DNA of 64,000 nucleotides from an uncultured Alphaproteobacteria bacterium. GTDB taxonomy: Bacteria > Pseudomonadota > Alphaproteobacteria > RF32 > CAG-239. Position numbers and translations under genes: made by a program. The notes under the pieces were generated by a model. The model did no database searches. It saw only the letters and a list, made by a program, of their open reading frames with translations, and was not told the origin of the DNA. Below are positions 24,321-32,810 of this stretch, one piece after another (the stretch's first letter is position 1; every line of letters starts with the position of its first letter). The stretch spans positions 318,564 to 382,563 of the forward strand of contig CAKQLF010000001.1 of NCBI GenBank assembly GCA_934254585.1, in the 5' to 3' direction.

Positions 24321-24353
24321 AAACAAAACAGGCTGCGTAAATCCGGCAGCCTG
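24321..24353 (-). terminator. Intrinsic terminator of the second Cys-rich protein gene
   Basis: CAGGCTGC and GCAGCCTG pair, and on the minus strand TTTTGTTT follows. It lies 28 bases after the stop codon at 24382. Confidence 0.82.
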
Positions 24354-24381
24354 CTTCGTTTGAAAGTATTTATTCAGTTAA

Positions 24382-26694
24382 TTATTTTGTTTTTTTACTT
24401 AACCCTGTTACAATGTAGTAGTACCCATCGCGGAAACTATATCCCGTTTCTAGATTATATTTACCGGCAATGTCTGCCCTGAATTCATAACTATAATGTA
24501 ACTCGCAATCAAGGTTTGGATTATAATTAATTCGAATAATGTCATACTTGTCTGTAGTACAGTAGTTACCATCAGTTTTATGATAGTTACAACTCTGATT
24601 CTTGTAAATCGTTGTAAAATGATTTGACGAATCTTTATATATTTGAGCACCAACAGTGCAAGCGGCTTGTTCGAAAGCGTTATATTGATAAACAGTAATA
24701 TCGTCTTTTAACTGTTTGTTGGTGGTTATGCCATATGTCCAATATAATTTATAGTCTTTTCCAGATCCTTTTGATGTTTCTTTAATTGAAAAGTTATAAA
24801 TTAAAATTGGAACAAATTTTGCCGATTTTTGAATATCAGAAAGTTCATACAAATATGTGTTATCTTTGCACAAATTTCCCCATGTTGGCGAAGAACCTTT
24901 GGTGCAATATTCTTCGTTACTTCCTTTTATTATAGAATCATCATATAAATTGTCACTATAATTTTTATCAGCATACAAATAGCCTCCGTTTCCATTGCTA
25001 TCAACTTTTCTGTTTGCTTCAACATATACACTTACATTGTCCCAATCTTGAATATAATTAGCGGCAACAGGGTCTCCCTCTTCTGTGGTAGATTCGTCAT
25101 AACCACAGATTTTAAATGTTACATTATTACCATTGATTGTAGAGCCTTCATTGAAAGACATATCTTTATAAGATACTTTATAATATCCGGATTGTGGTTC
25201 TCTAATTTTATTTGGATAATATTCGAATATTGTTCCAACTCGGCTACTATCCTGTGTCGATTTTGAAGCAATAATTGTAGCTGTAACTTTGTCGATACAA
25301 TTTTCTGCTTTACCTCCATTGTTTTGTAAATGAGGGCATTTAGCTGTAAAATATATACATTTTGGGGCACCTGTAAAATTACCTAGTTCAACAGGTATTT
25401 CAATAGGGCTCGACGTAACCTGTTTAATATCCTTATTTTCCCAATAACATTTATAAATTTTATCATAGGTGCAATTGTTCGTATTTCCGTCTTCACACAT
25501 TTTTGCATAACATTCTATATATTCTCCCGGGACAATGCCAACACCAGAATTAGTATCATCAGACTGGTCTTCACCGTGTTTATTTATCAATGTATATTGT
25601 AACGTGCCGTTGTTATTTATAAGAGCTACATATTTGGTAAAGAAATTATCATTATCACTATTTTTGAAAATATAGTTATTTTCATTCGGATGGTTAATAT
25701 TGTAGTAATCTACATTGGTTTCTACTTTAAGTGCAACATAAGGCATTGCGTAAAAGCTCACATCTCTGTTGTTCATCATAGCAAGAATATCTTGTTTGCG
25801 ATAACAAGTTGAGCTACCCGAATAGCCTGTGTGTTGGTCTGAGCTATAAGAAGGAGTCAGACTATCTGGATTGTTAAATGTTAACGTATTGTTTATTCCA
25901 ATTTTTTCCAAATCACTATCAGAACAAGTTTCTCCATTGCACTTAAACACTAGTTTGAAACAAATTTCGTTGTTTTCAACCTGTTGAGGCACACATTCTA
26001 CACAGCCCGGATGAGCTGTATCGTCAACTTCTCTAAAACCATTTCCGCATTGGCCTTTATCTTTTTTACCATAATCTTCACAAGTTTTGTTTACGCATTG
26101 ATAACACGTTTTATCATTTTTTATTACATCTATACTTTGCTTTTTTTGGTTAGAGCCACAGACCAAAGAACTTTCTGTGTCATAGATTTTCGGCGGAGTT
26201 AAACTTTCACCGTAGCTTTTACAAGTTTCCGGCGTCGGTTCAACGCACTCACATTTATAGCGTGTAGTATCATCTTTACATGGCTCACAGTCGCAGTTTG
26301 GATCTTGAGCTTTTTCAGCAGTATCATTATAATCAACACAAGTAACAGGCGCGACCGCTTGTTTATAGCACTGAGTTTGTTCATCAAGCTCACAATAGTT
26401 TGTTGAAGAGTTTGTGACGCAATCAGAAAAAGATTCATAGCGGCATACAGCGCGACAGCAACCGTCTTTTTTATCATATTTTTGTAGGGTAGTATTAATT
26501 CTAGGACAATCTTTTGAGTAGTCCGCCGGACATTTGTTTTTATCATCATCAGGAACCGGTGCAGGTCCTTTTTCCTCCGGTCCACTCAAACCACAATTCG
26601 AGTTTGGTAAAAAACATACGTCCGCTACCGCAGGTATTGCCCAAAACAGCAACGCCATCGCTCCGACGATTGCTCTTAATCTGTTACTTAGCAT
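24382..26694 (-). CDS. Large exported Cys-rich protein of unknown function, paralogue 2
   Basis: This 770-residue protein is related to the one at 2690-5740 and is likewise not a family I can name. The ATG at 26694 has AAGGAG upstream and opens a signal peptide ending Pro-Ala-Val-Ala near residue 24. The mature protein begins Asp-Val-Cys-Phe-Leu-Pro, the same opening as its paralogue, then a Pro/Lys/Asp linker and about 230 residues of spaced Cys modules. Shared blocks with paralogue 1 include Ile-Cys-Phe-Lys-Leu-Val-Phe-Lys-Cys, Lys-Cys-Ile-Tyr-Phe-Thr-Ala-Lys-Cys-Pro-His, a Cys-Ile-Asp-Lys block and Gln-Asp-Trp-Asp. It lacks membrane anchors. Extracytoplasmic disulfide-rich structure is likely; the role is unknown. 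Confidence 0.8.
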   Translation of the reverse strand: MLSNRLRAIVGAMALLFWAIPAVADVCFLPNSNCGLSGPEEKGPAPVPDDDKNKCPADYSKDCPRINTTLQKYDKKDGCCRAVCRYESFSDCVTNSSTNYCELDEQTQCYKQAVAPVTCVDYNDTAEKAQDPNCDCEPCKDDTTRYKCECVEPTPETCKSYGESLTPPKIYDTESSLVCGSNQKKQSIDVIKNDKTCYQCVNKTCEDYGKKDKGQCGNGFREVDDTAHPGCVECVPQQVENNEICFKLVFKCNGETCSDSDLEKIGINNTLTFNNPDSLTPSYSSDQHTGYSGSSTCYRKQDILAMMNNRDVSFYAMPYVALKVETNVDYYNINHPNENNYIFKNSDNDNFFTKYVALINNNGTLQYTLINKHGEDQSDDTNSGVGIVPGEYIECYAKMCEDGNTNNCTYDKIYKCYWENKDIKQVTSSPIEIPVELGNFTGAPKCIYFTAKCPHLQNNGGKAENCIDKVTATIIASKSTQDSSRVGTIFEYYPNKIREPQSGYYKVSYKDMSFNEGSTINGNNVTFKICGYDESTTEEGDPVAANYIQDWDNVSVYVEANRKVDSNGNGGYLYADKNYSDNLYDDSIIKGSNEEYCTKGSSPTWGNLCKDNTYLYELSDIQKSAKFVPILIYNFSIKETSKGSGKDYKLYWTYGITTNKQLKDDITVYQYNAFEQAACTVGAQIYKDSSNHFTTIYKNQSCNYHKTDGNYCTTDKYDIIRINYNPNLDCELHYSYEFRADIAGKYNLETGYSFRDGYYYIVTGLSKKTK

Positions 26695-26930
26695 AATACT
26701 TCTCCTTATAAAATGTACACGCCCAAAACTGAAGTTAAATTCCACTTCTAATCTTCTCCAGTTTAGCAAATTTTATTTATATATGCAATAATCTAATGAA
26801 TTAAGGTTAAAATATTCATAAAAATGTAACAAACGTTATGATTATAAAATTTTAGTTCATTCTCTTTACTTTTATGGTAATCGGCTATATATTTTAGGCT
26901 GATTAATTTTAGAAATCAGGAGATAATGTT

Positions 26931-27455
26931 ATGGATAAAAAAGAAAAATCGGCAGCTGAAAATGTGAAAAAATGCTGTTGTGATGAAAGTTGCGATTGCG
27001 GGTGTAATGAGGGAAAAGCTTGCAGCTGCGGTTGTGGATGTAATGAGGGAAAAGCTTGCAGTTGCGGTTGTTGCTGTCATAAAAAAATGGTTTTTAAAAT
27101 CTTGGCGATTTTAATCGTCTTTTTGGCCGGTATGGGCTTTCACGCTTTGTTACAGTGCGGTTTCCGCTGCCCGATGAATAAACCTTTACCGGTGCAAATG
27201 GCTCCGGTTCCGACAATGCCTTTTCCGGTGTTTTCTGACCCTCATGGCGGTGATGTAATCATTATTAATACCGATGGTTCGGCTGTTGATAAGTTTGTCG
27301 GCCAATCAAACTGCGGCTGTGATAAAGATTGCGGTTGCAAAAAAGCTGATAAATGCAAAAAAGCTGATAAATGCAAAAAAGCTGATAAATGCAAAAATGA
27401 TGGTGAATGCAAAAAAATGAAACACAAGCACGGTCATCATTTTGATAATTCTTAA
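26931..27455 (+). CDS. Membrane protein with two Cys-rich metal-binding-like tails
   Basis: I do not know this 174-residue protein. The first 55 residues hold a dense metallothionein-like run of Cys in two near-identical units (Gly-Cys-Asn-Glu-Gly-Lys-Ala-Cys-Ser-Cys). One transmembrane helix follows at about residues 56-75 with flanking Lys, then a Pro-rich linker. The C-terminal tail has more Cys pairs, three copies of Lys-Ala-Asp-Lys-Cys-Lys encoded by an 18-base tandem repeat, and a final His-Lys-His-Gly-His-His. By the positive-inside rule the N-terminus is probably cytoplasmic. Metal storage or transfer across the inner membrane is an inference. AGGAG lies about eight bases before the ATG. 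Confidence 0.8.
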   Translation: MDKKEKSAAENVKKCCCDESCDCGCNEGKACSCGCGCNEGKACSCGCCCHKKMVFKILAILIVFLAGMGFHALLQCGFRCPMNKPLPVQMAPVPTMPFPVFSDPHGGDVIIINTDGSAVDKFVGQSNCGCDKDCGCKKADKCKKADKCKKADKCKNDGECKKMKHKHGHHFDNS

Positions 27456-27516
27456 TGGATTTACCCCTAAAGGCGATGCGCCGGCTCCTGAACCGAAAAA
27501 AACGGTTGTTAAATAA
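27454..27516 (+). pseudogene. Possible out-of-frame C-terminal tail of the preceding gene
   Basis: In the +1 frame relative to the gene ending at 27455, the DNA reads Asn-Gly-Phe-Thr-Pro-Lys-Gly-Asp-Ala-Pro-Ala-Pro-Glu-Pro-Lys-Lys-Thr-Val-Val-Lys and then stops. This looks like a normal Pro/Lys protein tail with ordinary codons and may be the relic of a longer C-terminus lost by a small indel. Chance is not excluded. Confidence 0.3.
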
Positions 27517-27536
27517 TATTTGGGCGAAACATTATG

Positions 27537-27571
27537 AAAAAAGCCAGGATATTGCTTTGTCTTGGCTTTTT
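27537..27571 (+). terminator. Intrinsic terminator
   Basis: AAAAAGCCA and TGGCTTTTT pair around a 16-base loop with T residues after the stem. It ends the Cys-rich membrane protein transcript and is symmetrical enough to serve the converging minus-strand gene too. Confidence 0.7.
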
Positions 27572-27588
27572 GTTTGTCTTAGGTGAAA

Positions 27589-29286
27589 TTAATTCCGGTA
27601 GTCGTAACTTTCTTTTAGGTCATCGCCTAAGATTTGCTGTTTAAGCTCTTGCGGCACACAAATTTGAAACTTTGATCTTAGGTTATTCTTTATTTTTCGG
27701 CAAAATAAATTATGCTCTTTAATTTCTTTGGAGGTTATCCTATTGACTTCATCAAGATGAGGCACCGGCTTGTCTTTGAATAGTGAAAACGGAAGATAAA
27801 GAATTATTGCCGGACCTTTATAATCTTTCAAAATATCTTCACGCATTTGGCGGAATTTTCCTCGTTCGGCAAAGTCACTGTTATGGTGAATCTTATTTTC
27901 AATCTGATTAAAACCTAAGGCGCGGATTTTGTTGTCTTTGCCCCATTCGGCAATATAAGCCGCAACCGGATAACTATAGGTTTTTATTATGGTGTTGTCC
28001 GGAAATTTGAAATGCTCTATTTCCAGATAATGCTGTGAATGGTTGATATTATAAATTTTAGTGGCTCTGACGATTGATACTAATACAGAAATTAAAAGTA
28101 CGCAGCAGATTAAACCGATGAATCTCAATAAATGATATTTGCGTCTGTCTGAAACTACTTTTTTGTATAAATTTATGGTGGCGTAGGCAATAAAAATACT
28201 ACCGAACATTTCAATTATGAGTGCATAACGCAAAATTGAAAACAAACTCATCCATAAAAGATAGGATAGGGTTAAAAATACAAAATAAATTGCCCAACCG
28301 TTATACTTTGTCATAAATCTTTTGTATTTGTCCGAGGTGAAATATTTGTAAGCAAACAAAATTAAAAACAAATAAATAATCGTTAATTTGCAATCGTAAT
28401 AGGTGGTTTCACAAATGTGATAATCGCCAAAATACCAAATAAACGGATAAATCGGAAGATATTTTAGCGGCGGAAAAAATCTGTCGTCACCGGAATAGCT
28501 GCCTTCCATATATTCGGATTTGAAAACAGAATTGGCAAAAGGAAAAAACGGGTTCTGATAGAGCTCCCAATAACGCCACATAAACCAACCATTTGTTAAT
28601 AGATAACCAATTAATCCGCCCAAGGCAAATAAGAAGATATATAAAAGCGGTCTGTTTAATTTTTTATGGAAAATAATGCAAGTAAGTCCGGAGCTTAAAC
28701 AATAGGTTATAACCGTTGGTTTTAAGCCTAAGGCAAGACCAAGTAAAAGGCCGCAGCCTAAAAATTTGTAACCTTTCTGTTGTTCGGGATGCAAAATGAT
28801 TTTAAACAGAACGTATAAACCGGCAAAGGCAAAAGTTGCTACCTGAATTTCATTGGTGCAGCTGGCTATTTGTGTCCAGACGGCTTGTCCGGTTGAAGCT
28901 AAAATGACGACTAAAAGAGAGCTGATAAGTCCGTACCAACTATTATTGTTCCAAATTAATCCGCAGATTTTTATTAAGAAAAACAGACAAATTCCATAAT
29001 ATAGGCCCTGAATACCATAAATTATTCCGGGGTAGTCGTTTAGGTGTTGTATCATTATATAAAGCGGGATATCCATTAAAGGATTGAAAAATGTGTTAAT
29101 TGAGGATAAAACAACGTCATAATTCAGCCGATTGTTTAGAAAAGCAAAAGCGTTGTAATAGTGATAGTTCATAAAATCCCAGAAAAAATCCGTTCTCAGA
29201 TAAAAACCTCGAACAAAGCCGAAAATTAAACATGCAGTCAATATAAATATGTTGCTGTTTATAAAATGCAAAATTTTTGAATTCAT
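27589..29286 (-). CDS. Polytopic membrane protein, probable GT-C-type glycosyltransferase
   Basis: The 565-residue protein has about ten hydrophobic helices in the first 400 residues and a soluble C-terminal region of about 150 residues. The first external loop carries Thr-Asp-Phe-Phe-Trp-Asp-Phe-Met-Asn-Tyr-His-Tyr-Tyr. An acidic motif in that loop is typical of GT-C enzymes, which use polyprenyl-phosphate sugars at the periplasmic face. The closely following divergent gene at 29418 encodes a polyprenyl-phosphate sugar synthase-like GT2, which could supply the donor. The exact family and acceptor are not clear. Confidence 0.65.
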   Translation of the reverse strand: MNSKILHFINSNIFILTACLIFGFVRGFYLRTDFFWDFMNYHYYNAFAFLNNRLNYDVVLSSINTFFNPLMDIPLYIMIQHLNDYPGIIYGIQGLYYGICLFFLIKICGLIWNNNSWYGLISSLLVVILASTGQAVWTQIASCTNEIQVATFAFAGLYVLFKIILHPEQQKGYKFLGCGLLLGLALGLKPTVITYCLSSGLTCIIFHKKLNRPLLYIFLFALGGLIGYLLTNGWFMWRYWELYQNPFFPFANSVFKSEYMEGSYSGDDRFFPPLKYLPIYPFIWYFGDYHICETTYYDCKLTIIYLFLILFAYKYFTSDKYKRFMTKYNGWAIYFVFLTLSYLLWMSLFSILRYALIIEMFGSIFIAYATINLYKKVVSDRRKYHLLRFIGLICCVLLISVLVSIVRATKIYNINHSQHYLEIEHFKFPDNTIIKTYSYPVAAYIAEWGKDNKIRALGFNQIENKIHHNSDFAERGKFRQMREDILKDYKGPAIILYLPFSLFKDKPVPHLDEVNRITSKEIKEHNLFCRKIKNNLRSKFQICVPQELKQQILGDDLKESYDYRN

Positions 29287-29417
29287 CGTTTTTTCGCCCG
29301 ATTTAAAATTAATTTAATCTATAATATGTTTGGCATTGTTTATAAAACGTTAAATTGATTGCTATTATGATAAATGTCATATAGCCTTAATATGGTGGTA
29401 AAATCGGGAGAACTGTT

Positions 29418-30560
29418 ATGCCGAATGTTGATGTTTCATTTATTTTTCCCTGCCTTAATGAAGAAAAAACTATTGCCTTTTGTTTGCAAGAGTTGCAAGA
29501 GGTTATGCAAAATACCGGTATAAATTATGAAATTATCGTTTCGGATAACGGCAGTTCGGATAAATCTGTTGAAATAGCTAATTCTTTGGGCGTGAGGGTG
29601 GTCAAAACTAAGCAACGCGGTTATGGCGCGGCTTTGAAAAACGGTTTTGCTAACGCCGCGGGAAAATATATTGCATTTGCCGATATAGATGGCTCGTATC
29701 CGCTGGAATTTTTGCCGGAAATGTATGAAACAGCCGAGAAAAATAACGCGGATATGGTTGTGGCTTCTCGAATGAAAGGAAAAATAGAAGACGGTGCAAT
29801 GCCGTGCTTGCATCGGTATTTGGGAACTCCGGTTTTAACATTTCTAATCAATTTGTTGTTTGGCGGCAAGTTAAGCGATTGCAATTCCGGCTTTCGTTTA
29901 ATGAAAAAAAGTGCTTATGAAAAATGGAACCCGATTTCTAACGGAATGGAGTTTGCCAGCGAATTATTGATAAAAGCTTTGAAGCATAATGCGAAAATAG
30001 TCGAAATTCCTGCCGGTTTGCGTGTGGACAGAAGAGAATGTTCGCCGCATCTTAATACTTGGAAAGACGGTATGCGACATTTGTTGTTCATATTGTCGGA
30101 AAGCCCAAAATTGTTTGAATTTGCAGGCGGAATTTTGTTTTTGTTGTTTTCGTTTTTGTTTGTTGCAGCATCGTTTTCGGCTCCGATAAAGATTGGTAAT
30201 GTTCAAATATTTGATTATCATACTCAATTGATTTGTATAAGTTTAGCCACAATCGGTGTGCAAATATGGTTGTTTTCAGCCACGCTTTATTTGTTTAAGG
30301 TGCAAGATGTGCCTTCTTGTTTATCCCGTTTTTTTATTAATCTTGAAGAAGATAAGCTGTTTTTTATATTCTGCGGTATTTTGCTGTTGATGGCTTATTG
30401 TTTTATATCTGTTTTTATGACGTGGAGTCGTTTGGATTTCGGTTCGCTTAATATGCTTTATAGCATTTTGCGCTATGTCTATCTTATTTCCGTTCTCGGT
30501 TCTGGGGCTTTGGGTTTATTGATTTTGCACATTGTGAAAAATGTGGTGCGTAATCGTTAA
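29418..30560 (+). CDS. GT2-family glycosyltransferase, polyprenyl-phosphate sugar synthase-like
   Basis: The 380-residue product has an N-terminal GT-A domain of the DPM1/ArnC type: Phe-Pro-Cys-Leu-Asn-Glu-Glu near residue 10, Val-Ser-Asp-Asn-Gly-Ser-Ser-Asp near 43, Ala-Asp-Ile-Asp-Gly-Ser-Tyr-Pro near 91, and Ser-Asp-Cys-Asn-Ser-Gly-Phe-Arg near 154. Four C-terminal transmembrane helices follow from about residue 235. Such enzymes transfer a sugar from a nucleotide donor to a polyprenyl phosphate. GGGAG lies upstream of the ATG. It is divergent from the GT-C-like gene, with 131 bases between the starts. The transferred sugar is unknown. Confidence 0.82.
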   Translation: MPNVDVSFIFPCLNEEKTIAFCLQELQEVMQNTGINYEIIVSDNGSSDKSVEIANSLGVRVVKTKQRGYGAALKNGFANAAGKYIAFADIDGSYPLEFLPEMYETAEKNNADMVVASRMKGKIEDGAMPCLHRYLGTPVLTFLINLLFGGKLSDCNSGFRLMKKSAYEKWNPISNGMEFASELLIKALKHNAKIVEIPAGLRVDRRECSPHLNTWKDGMRHLLFILSESPKLFEFAGGILFLLFSFLFVAASFSAPIKIGNVQIFDYHTQLICISLATIGVQIWLFSATLYLFKVQDVPSCLSRFFINLEEDKLFFIFCGILLLMAYCFISVFMTWSRLDFGSLNMLYSILRYVYLISVLGSGALGLLILHIVKNVVRNR

Positions 30561-30656
30561 TCGAAAAAAAATGTAAAGAAATTTTGATTAAGCTCGTTTT
30601 TGCCGGCTTATCGCTCGAACTCTAAGAGTTTCTCTCTCGGGGATATAGGAAATAAT

Positions 30657-30683
30657 AAAAAAAGCCTGCAAAGCAGACTTTTT
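30657..30683 (-). terminator. Terminator of tRNA-Glu
   Basis: On the minus strand AAAAAGTCTGC pairs with GCAGGCTTTTTTT around a small loop, about 25 bases after the tRNA 3' end. Confidence 0.75.
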
Positions 30684-30707
30684 GTTATTATTGGTGGTCA
30701 TTATTAT

Positions 30708-30783
30708 TGGTGGTCCCAACGAGATTTGAACTCGTGTTTTAGCCTTGAGAGGGCCGCGTCCTAGGCCACTAGACGATGGGACC
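30708..30783 (-). tRNA. tRNA-Glu (anticodon CTC)
   Basis: The 76-base gene has acceptor arms GGTCCCA/TGGGACC with discriminator A and encoded CCA, a D arm typical of tRNA-Glu (TCGTCTAGTGGCCTAGGAC) and the T arm GAGTTCAAATCTC. The anticodon loop CTCTCAA gives CTC, reading GAG. The terminal pair of the anticodon stem is a C-A mismatch. A copy of the last bases of the tRNA lies just downstream (30685-30699). Confidence 0.9.
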
Positions 30784-30835
30784 GCAATCAAGTGACCTCT
30801 TTCTAGCGTATTTTACCTAAGAATGCAAGAGTTTT

Positions 30836-31423
30836 TTAATCATAAGCTTGTAGATTTTGCCAATTTAATAGATTATCCAACACTTTTTCCACATAATTTG
30901 TACGCAAATTCTGATAATCTAAATAATAGGCGTGTTCCCATACATCTATCGTTAGAAGCGGAGTGTGCCCGAAAATAAGCGGATTGTCGGCGTTTCCGGT
31001 ATTATAAATCAATAAATTTCCGCCGCTGTCTTCTACTAACCAAGCCCAACCGCTGCCGAATTGTTCCAGTGCTTTTTGTTTGAAAATAGCCTTAAAATCA
31101 TTAAACGAACCAAAGGTTTCTTCTATTCTTTCCAACAATTTTTTATTTGGTTCACCTCCGTTAGGATTAAGCGATTGCCAATAAAAATTATGATTCCAAA
31201 CTTGCGCGGCATTGTGATAAATGTCCTGATATTCTGTTTTTTTGTGCGCAGACACCACAATTTCTTCTAAGGTCATTGTTGCAAATTCTGTGCCGTCTAT
31301 AAGCTTATTTAATTTTTCTACATATCCTTTATGGTGCTTTAGATAATGAAAACCAACGGTTTGCCGGCTGATAAAGGGTTCTAGAGCATCAATTTTGTAC
31401 GGCAGTTCTTCAAACTTTATCAT
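30836..31423 (-). CDS. sodB: Iron superoxide dismutase
   Basis: SodB converts superoxide to oxygen and hydrogen peroxide in the cytoplasm. The 195-residue product has metal ligands His26, His78, Asp160 and His164. The iron-type signature is Asn-Ala-Ala-Gln-Val-Trp-Asn-His around residue 71-78, with the active-site Gln in the position typical of FeSOD, and Gly-Ser-Gly-Trp-Ala-Trp-Leu near residue 123. The ATG at 31423 follows AAAAGGAG. It is probably monocistronic. An oxygen-defence gene fits an organism that at least meets oxygen. Confidence 0.95.
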   Translation of the reverse strand: MIKFEELPYKIDALEPFISRQTVGFHYLKHHKGYVEKLNKLIDGTEFATMTLEEIVVSAHKKTEYQDIYHNAAQVWNHNFYWQSLNPNGGEPNKKLLERIEETFGSFNDFKAIFKQKALEQFGSGWAWLVEDSGGNLLIYNTGNADNPLIFGHTPLLTIDVWEHAYYLDYQNLRTNYVEKVLDNLLNWQNLQAYD

Positions 31424-31599
31424 TTTATTACTCCTTTTGTTGTGTCACCGAAAATAGATAAGCATTTTTATAAAACTTCCAAGATGTTAAAAAATATATA
31501 AGGCTGTTAATAATTGTTAACAAGTTCTTTTCATTTAGAAAAAATCCTATTAGACTCAAAGCATTAGAGGTGAATTTTTTTTGTGAAAGGCAGGCAGAA

Positions 31600-32292
31600 A
31601 TGAGAGTTCTTTTAGTTGAAGATGATTACGCTGTGTCACAAAGCATTGAAACAATGCTAAAAAAAGAAGGTATGGTGGTGGATTCGACCGATTTGGGCGA
31701 AGATGGTTTGGATATTGCCAAATTATATGATTATGATATCATAATTTTGGATTTGATGTTGCCGGATATGAATGGCTATGAGGTGCTGAAAAACTTGCGC
31801 AGTGCCAAAGTGGAAACTCCGGTGCTGATTTTGTCCGGTTTGTCGGAACCTGATAAAAAAGTGAAGGGTTTGGGGTATGGAGCCGATGATTATTTGACTA
31901 AACCATTTGATAAGTCGGAATTGTTGGCGCGTATTCAAGCCGTTGTCAGACGCTCAAAAGGACATTCAAATTCTATTATTCGCACCGGTGATGTGCAAAT
32001 TGATTTGGATACGCAAACCGTTACCGTGAATGGTAAAACCTTACACCTGACCGGCAAAGAATATGGAATTATGGAATTGTTGTCTTTGCGTAAGGGTGCA
32101 ACTTTGAACAAAGATCAGTTTTTGAATCATTTGTATGGCGGTATTGATGAGCCGGAACTTAAAATTATTGATGTGTTTATTTGTAAATTACGCAAAAAAT
32201 TGGAAAAAGCATCCGGTGGCAAAAATTATATCGAAACCGTTTGGGGACGCGGTTATGTGTTGCGAGATCCAGACGAAGCAAAACATAATTAA
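31600..32292 (+). CDS. ctrA: Cell cycle response regulator CtrA
   Basis: CtrA is the alphaproteobacterial master regulator of the cell cycle, motility and envelope genes. The 230-residue product starts Met-Arg-Val-Leu-Leu-Val-Glu-Asp-Asp and has phosphoacceptor Asp51 in Leu-Asp-Leu-Met-Leu-Pro-Asp, the same position as in Caulobacter. The highly conserved Tyr-Gly-Ala-Asp-Asp-Tyr-Leu-Thr-Lys-Pro-Phe follows, then an OmpR-type winged helix ending Trp-Gly-Arg-Gly-Tyr-Val-Leu-Arg. The ATG at 31600 follows GGCAGG, and longer readings would add non-family residues. Two TTAA half-sites lie upstream at 31507 and 31517, six bases apart instead of the usual seven. A terminator follows directly. Confidence 0.95.
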   Translation: MRVLLVEDDYAVSQSIETMLKKEGMVVDSTDLGEDGLDIAKLYDYDIIILDLMLPDMNGYEVLKNLRSAKVETPVLILSGLSEPDKKVKGLGYGADDYLTKPFDKSELLARIQAVVRRSKGHSNSIIRTGDVQIDLDTQTVTVNGKTLHLTGKEYGIMELLSLRKGATLNKDQFLNHLYGGIDEPELKIIDVFICKLRKKLEKASGGKNYIETVWGRGYVLRDPDEAKHN

Positions 32293-32294
32293 TG

Positions 32295-32326
32295 AAAAAA
32301 ACCGAGGCATAAAACCTCGGTTTTTT
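32295..32326 (+). terminator. Intrinsic terminator after ctrA
   Basis: AAAAAACCGAGG and CCTCGGTTTTTT form a symmetrical stem around TATAAAA-type loop bases. It can stop transcription from both sides of this convergent pair. Confidence 0.88.
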
Positions 32327-32338
32327 AATTGGTTAAGT

Positions 32339-32755
32339 CTAATTTGTCGGCAAAGTCGGTGCCTGAGTCGCCGATTTGGCAACGCCGTCCAAAATGCGGG
32401 CGTTTTGGCTGTCTTGAATTTGCTGTAAGTTTGTGTCAAAATCAAAAGAGAACATCATAAAGAACAGACAGCTCATTATGGTGGCAAAAAGAAAGGTCAA
32501 AAAACTCCAGATTATTCCGCCCAATGTGGCTCCCCAATTGGTCTTGCCATTGCCGTAAAAAGTTCTTTTGAAAATCAGAGTGTAGATTCCCGCTAAAATC
32601 AGAACACCGGCATGAAAATGCGGATTTAGGAACATGGCGTGAATTTGTGACATTTCCATAGTTGTCATCATATAAAAACCGGCAGCAATTCCTAATAAAA
32701 CCATAGGGTTCAAAATTATTCCGGATACGAAAAGAGCGATAATTCCTTTTATCAA
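32339..32755 (-). CDS. Hypothetical inner-membrane protein
   Basis: The 138-residue protein has three or four hydrophobic helices (about residues 4-30, 45-62, 76-104) and a short hydrophilic C-terminus rich in Gln, Asn and Thr. His and Met are frequent between the first two helices (Met-Ser-Gln-Ile-His-Ala-Met-Phe...His-Phe-His). I recognise no family. The ATG at 32755 follows AAGGAG. It lies between ctrA (converging) and glmM (upstream on the same strand, 55 bases away), so it may be co-transcribed with glmM. Confidence 0.7.
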   Translation of the reverse strand: MIKGIIALFVSGIILNPMVLLGIAAGFYMMTTMEMSQIHAMFLNPHFHAGVLILAGIYTLIFKRTFYGNGKTNWGATLGGIIWSFLTFLFATIMSCLFFMMFSFDFDTNLQQIQDSQNARILDGVAKSATQAPTLPTN

Positions 32756-32810
32756 AATTTTTCTCCTTTAATGTTTTTTTTAAGTATAATTTTCAGTGGT
32801 AAAAGAATCT

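Noticed and set aside
27242..27427. Minus-strand frame with repeated Leu-His-Leu-Ser-Ala-Phe
   Set aside because: It is the complement of the Lys-Ala-Asp-Lys-Cys-Lys repeat in the Cys-rich membrane protein.
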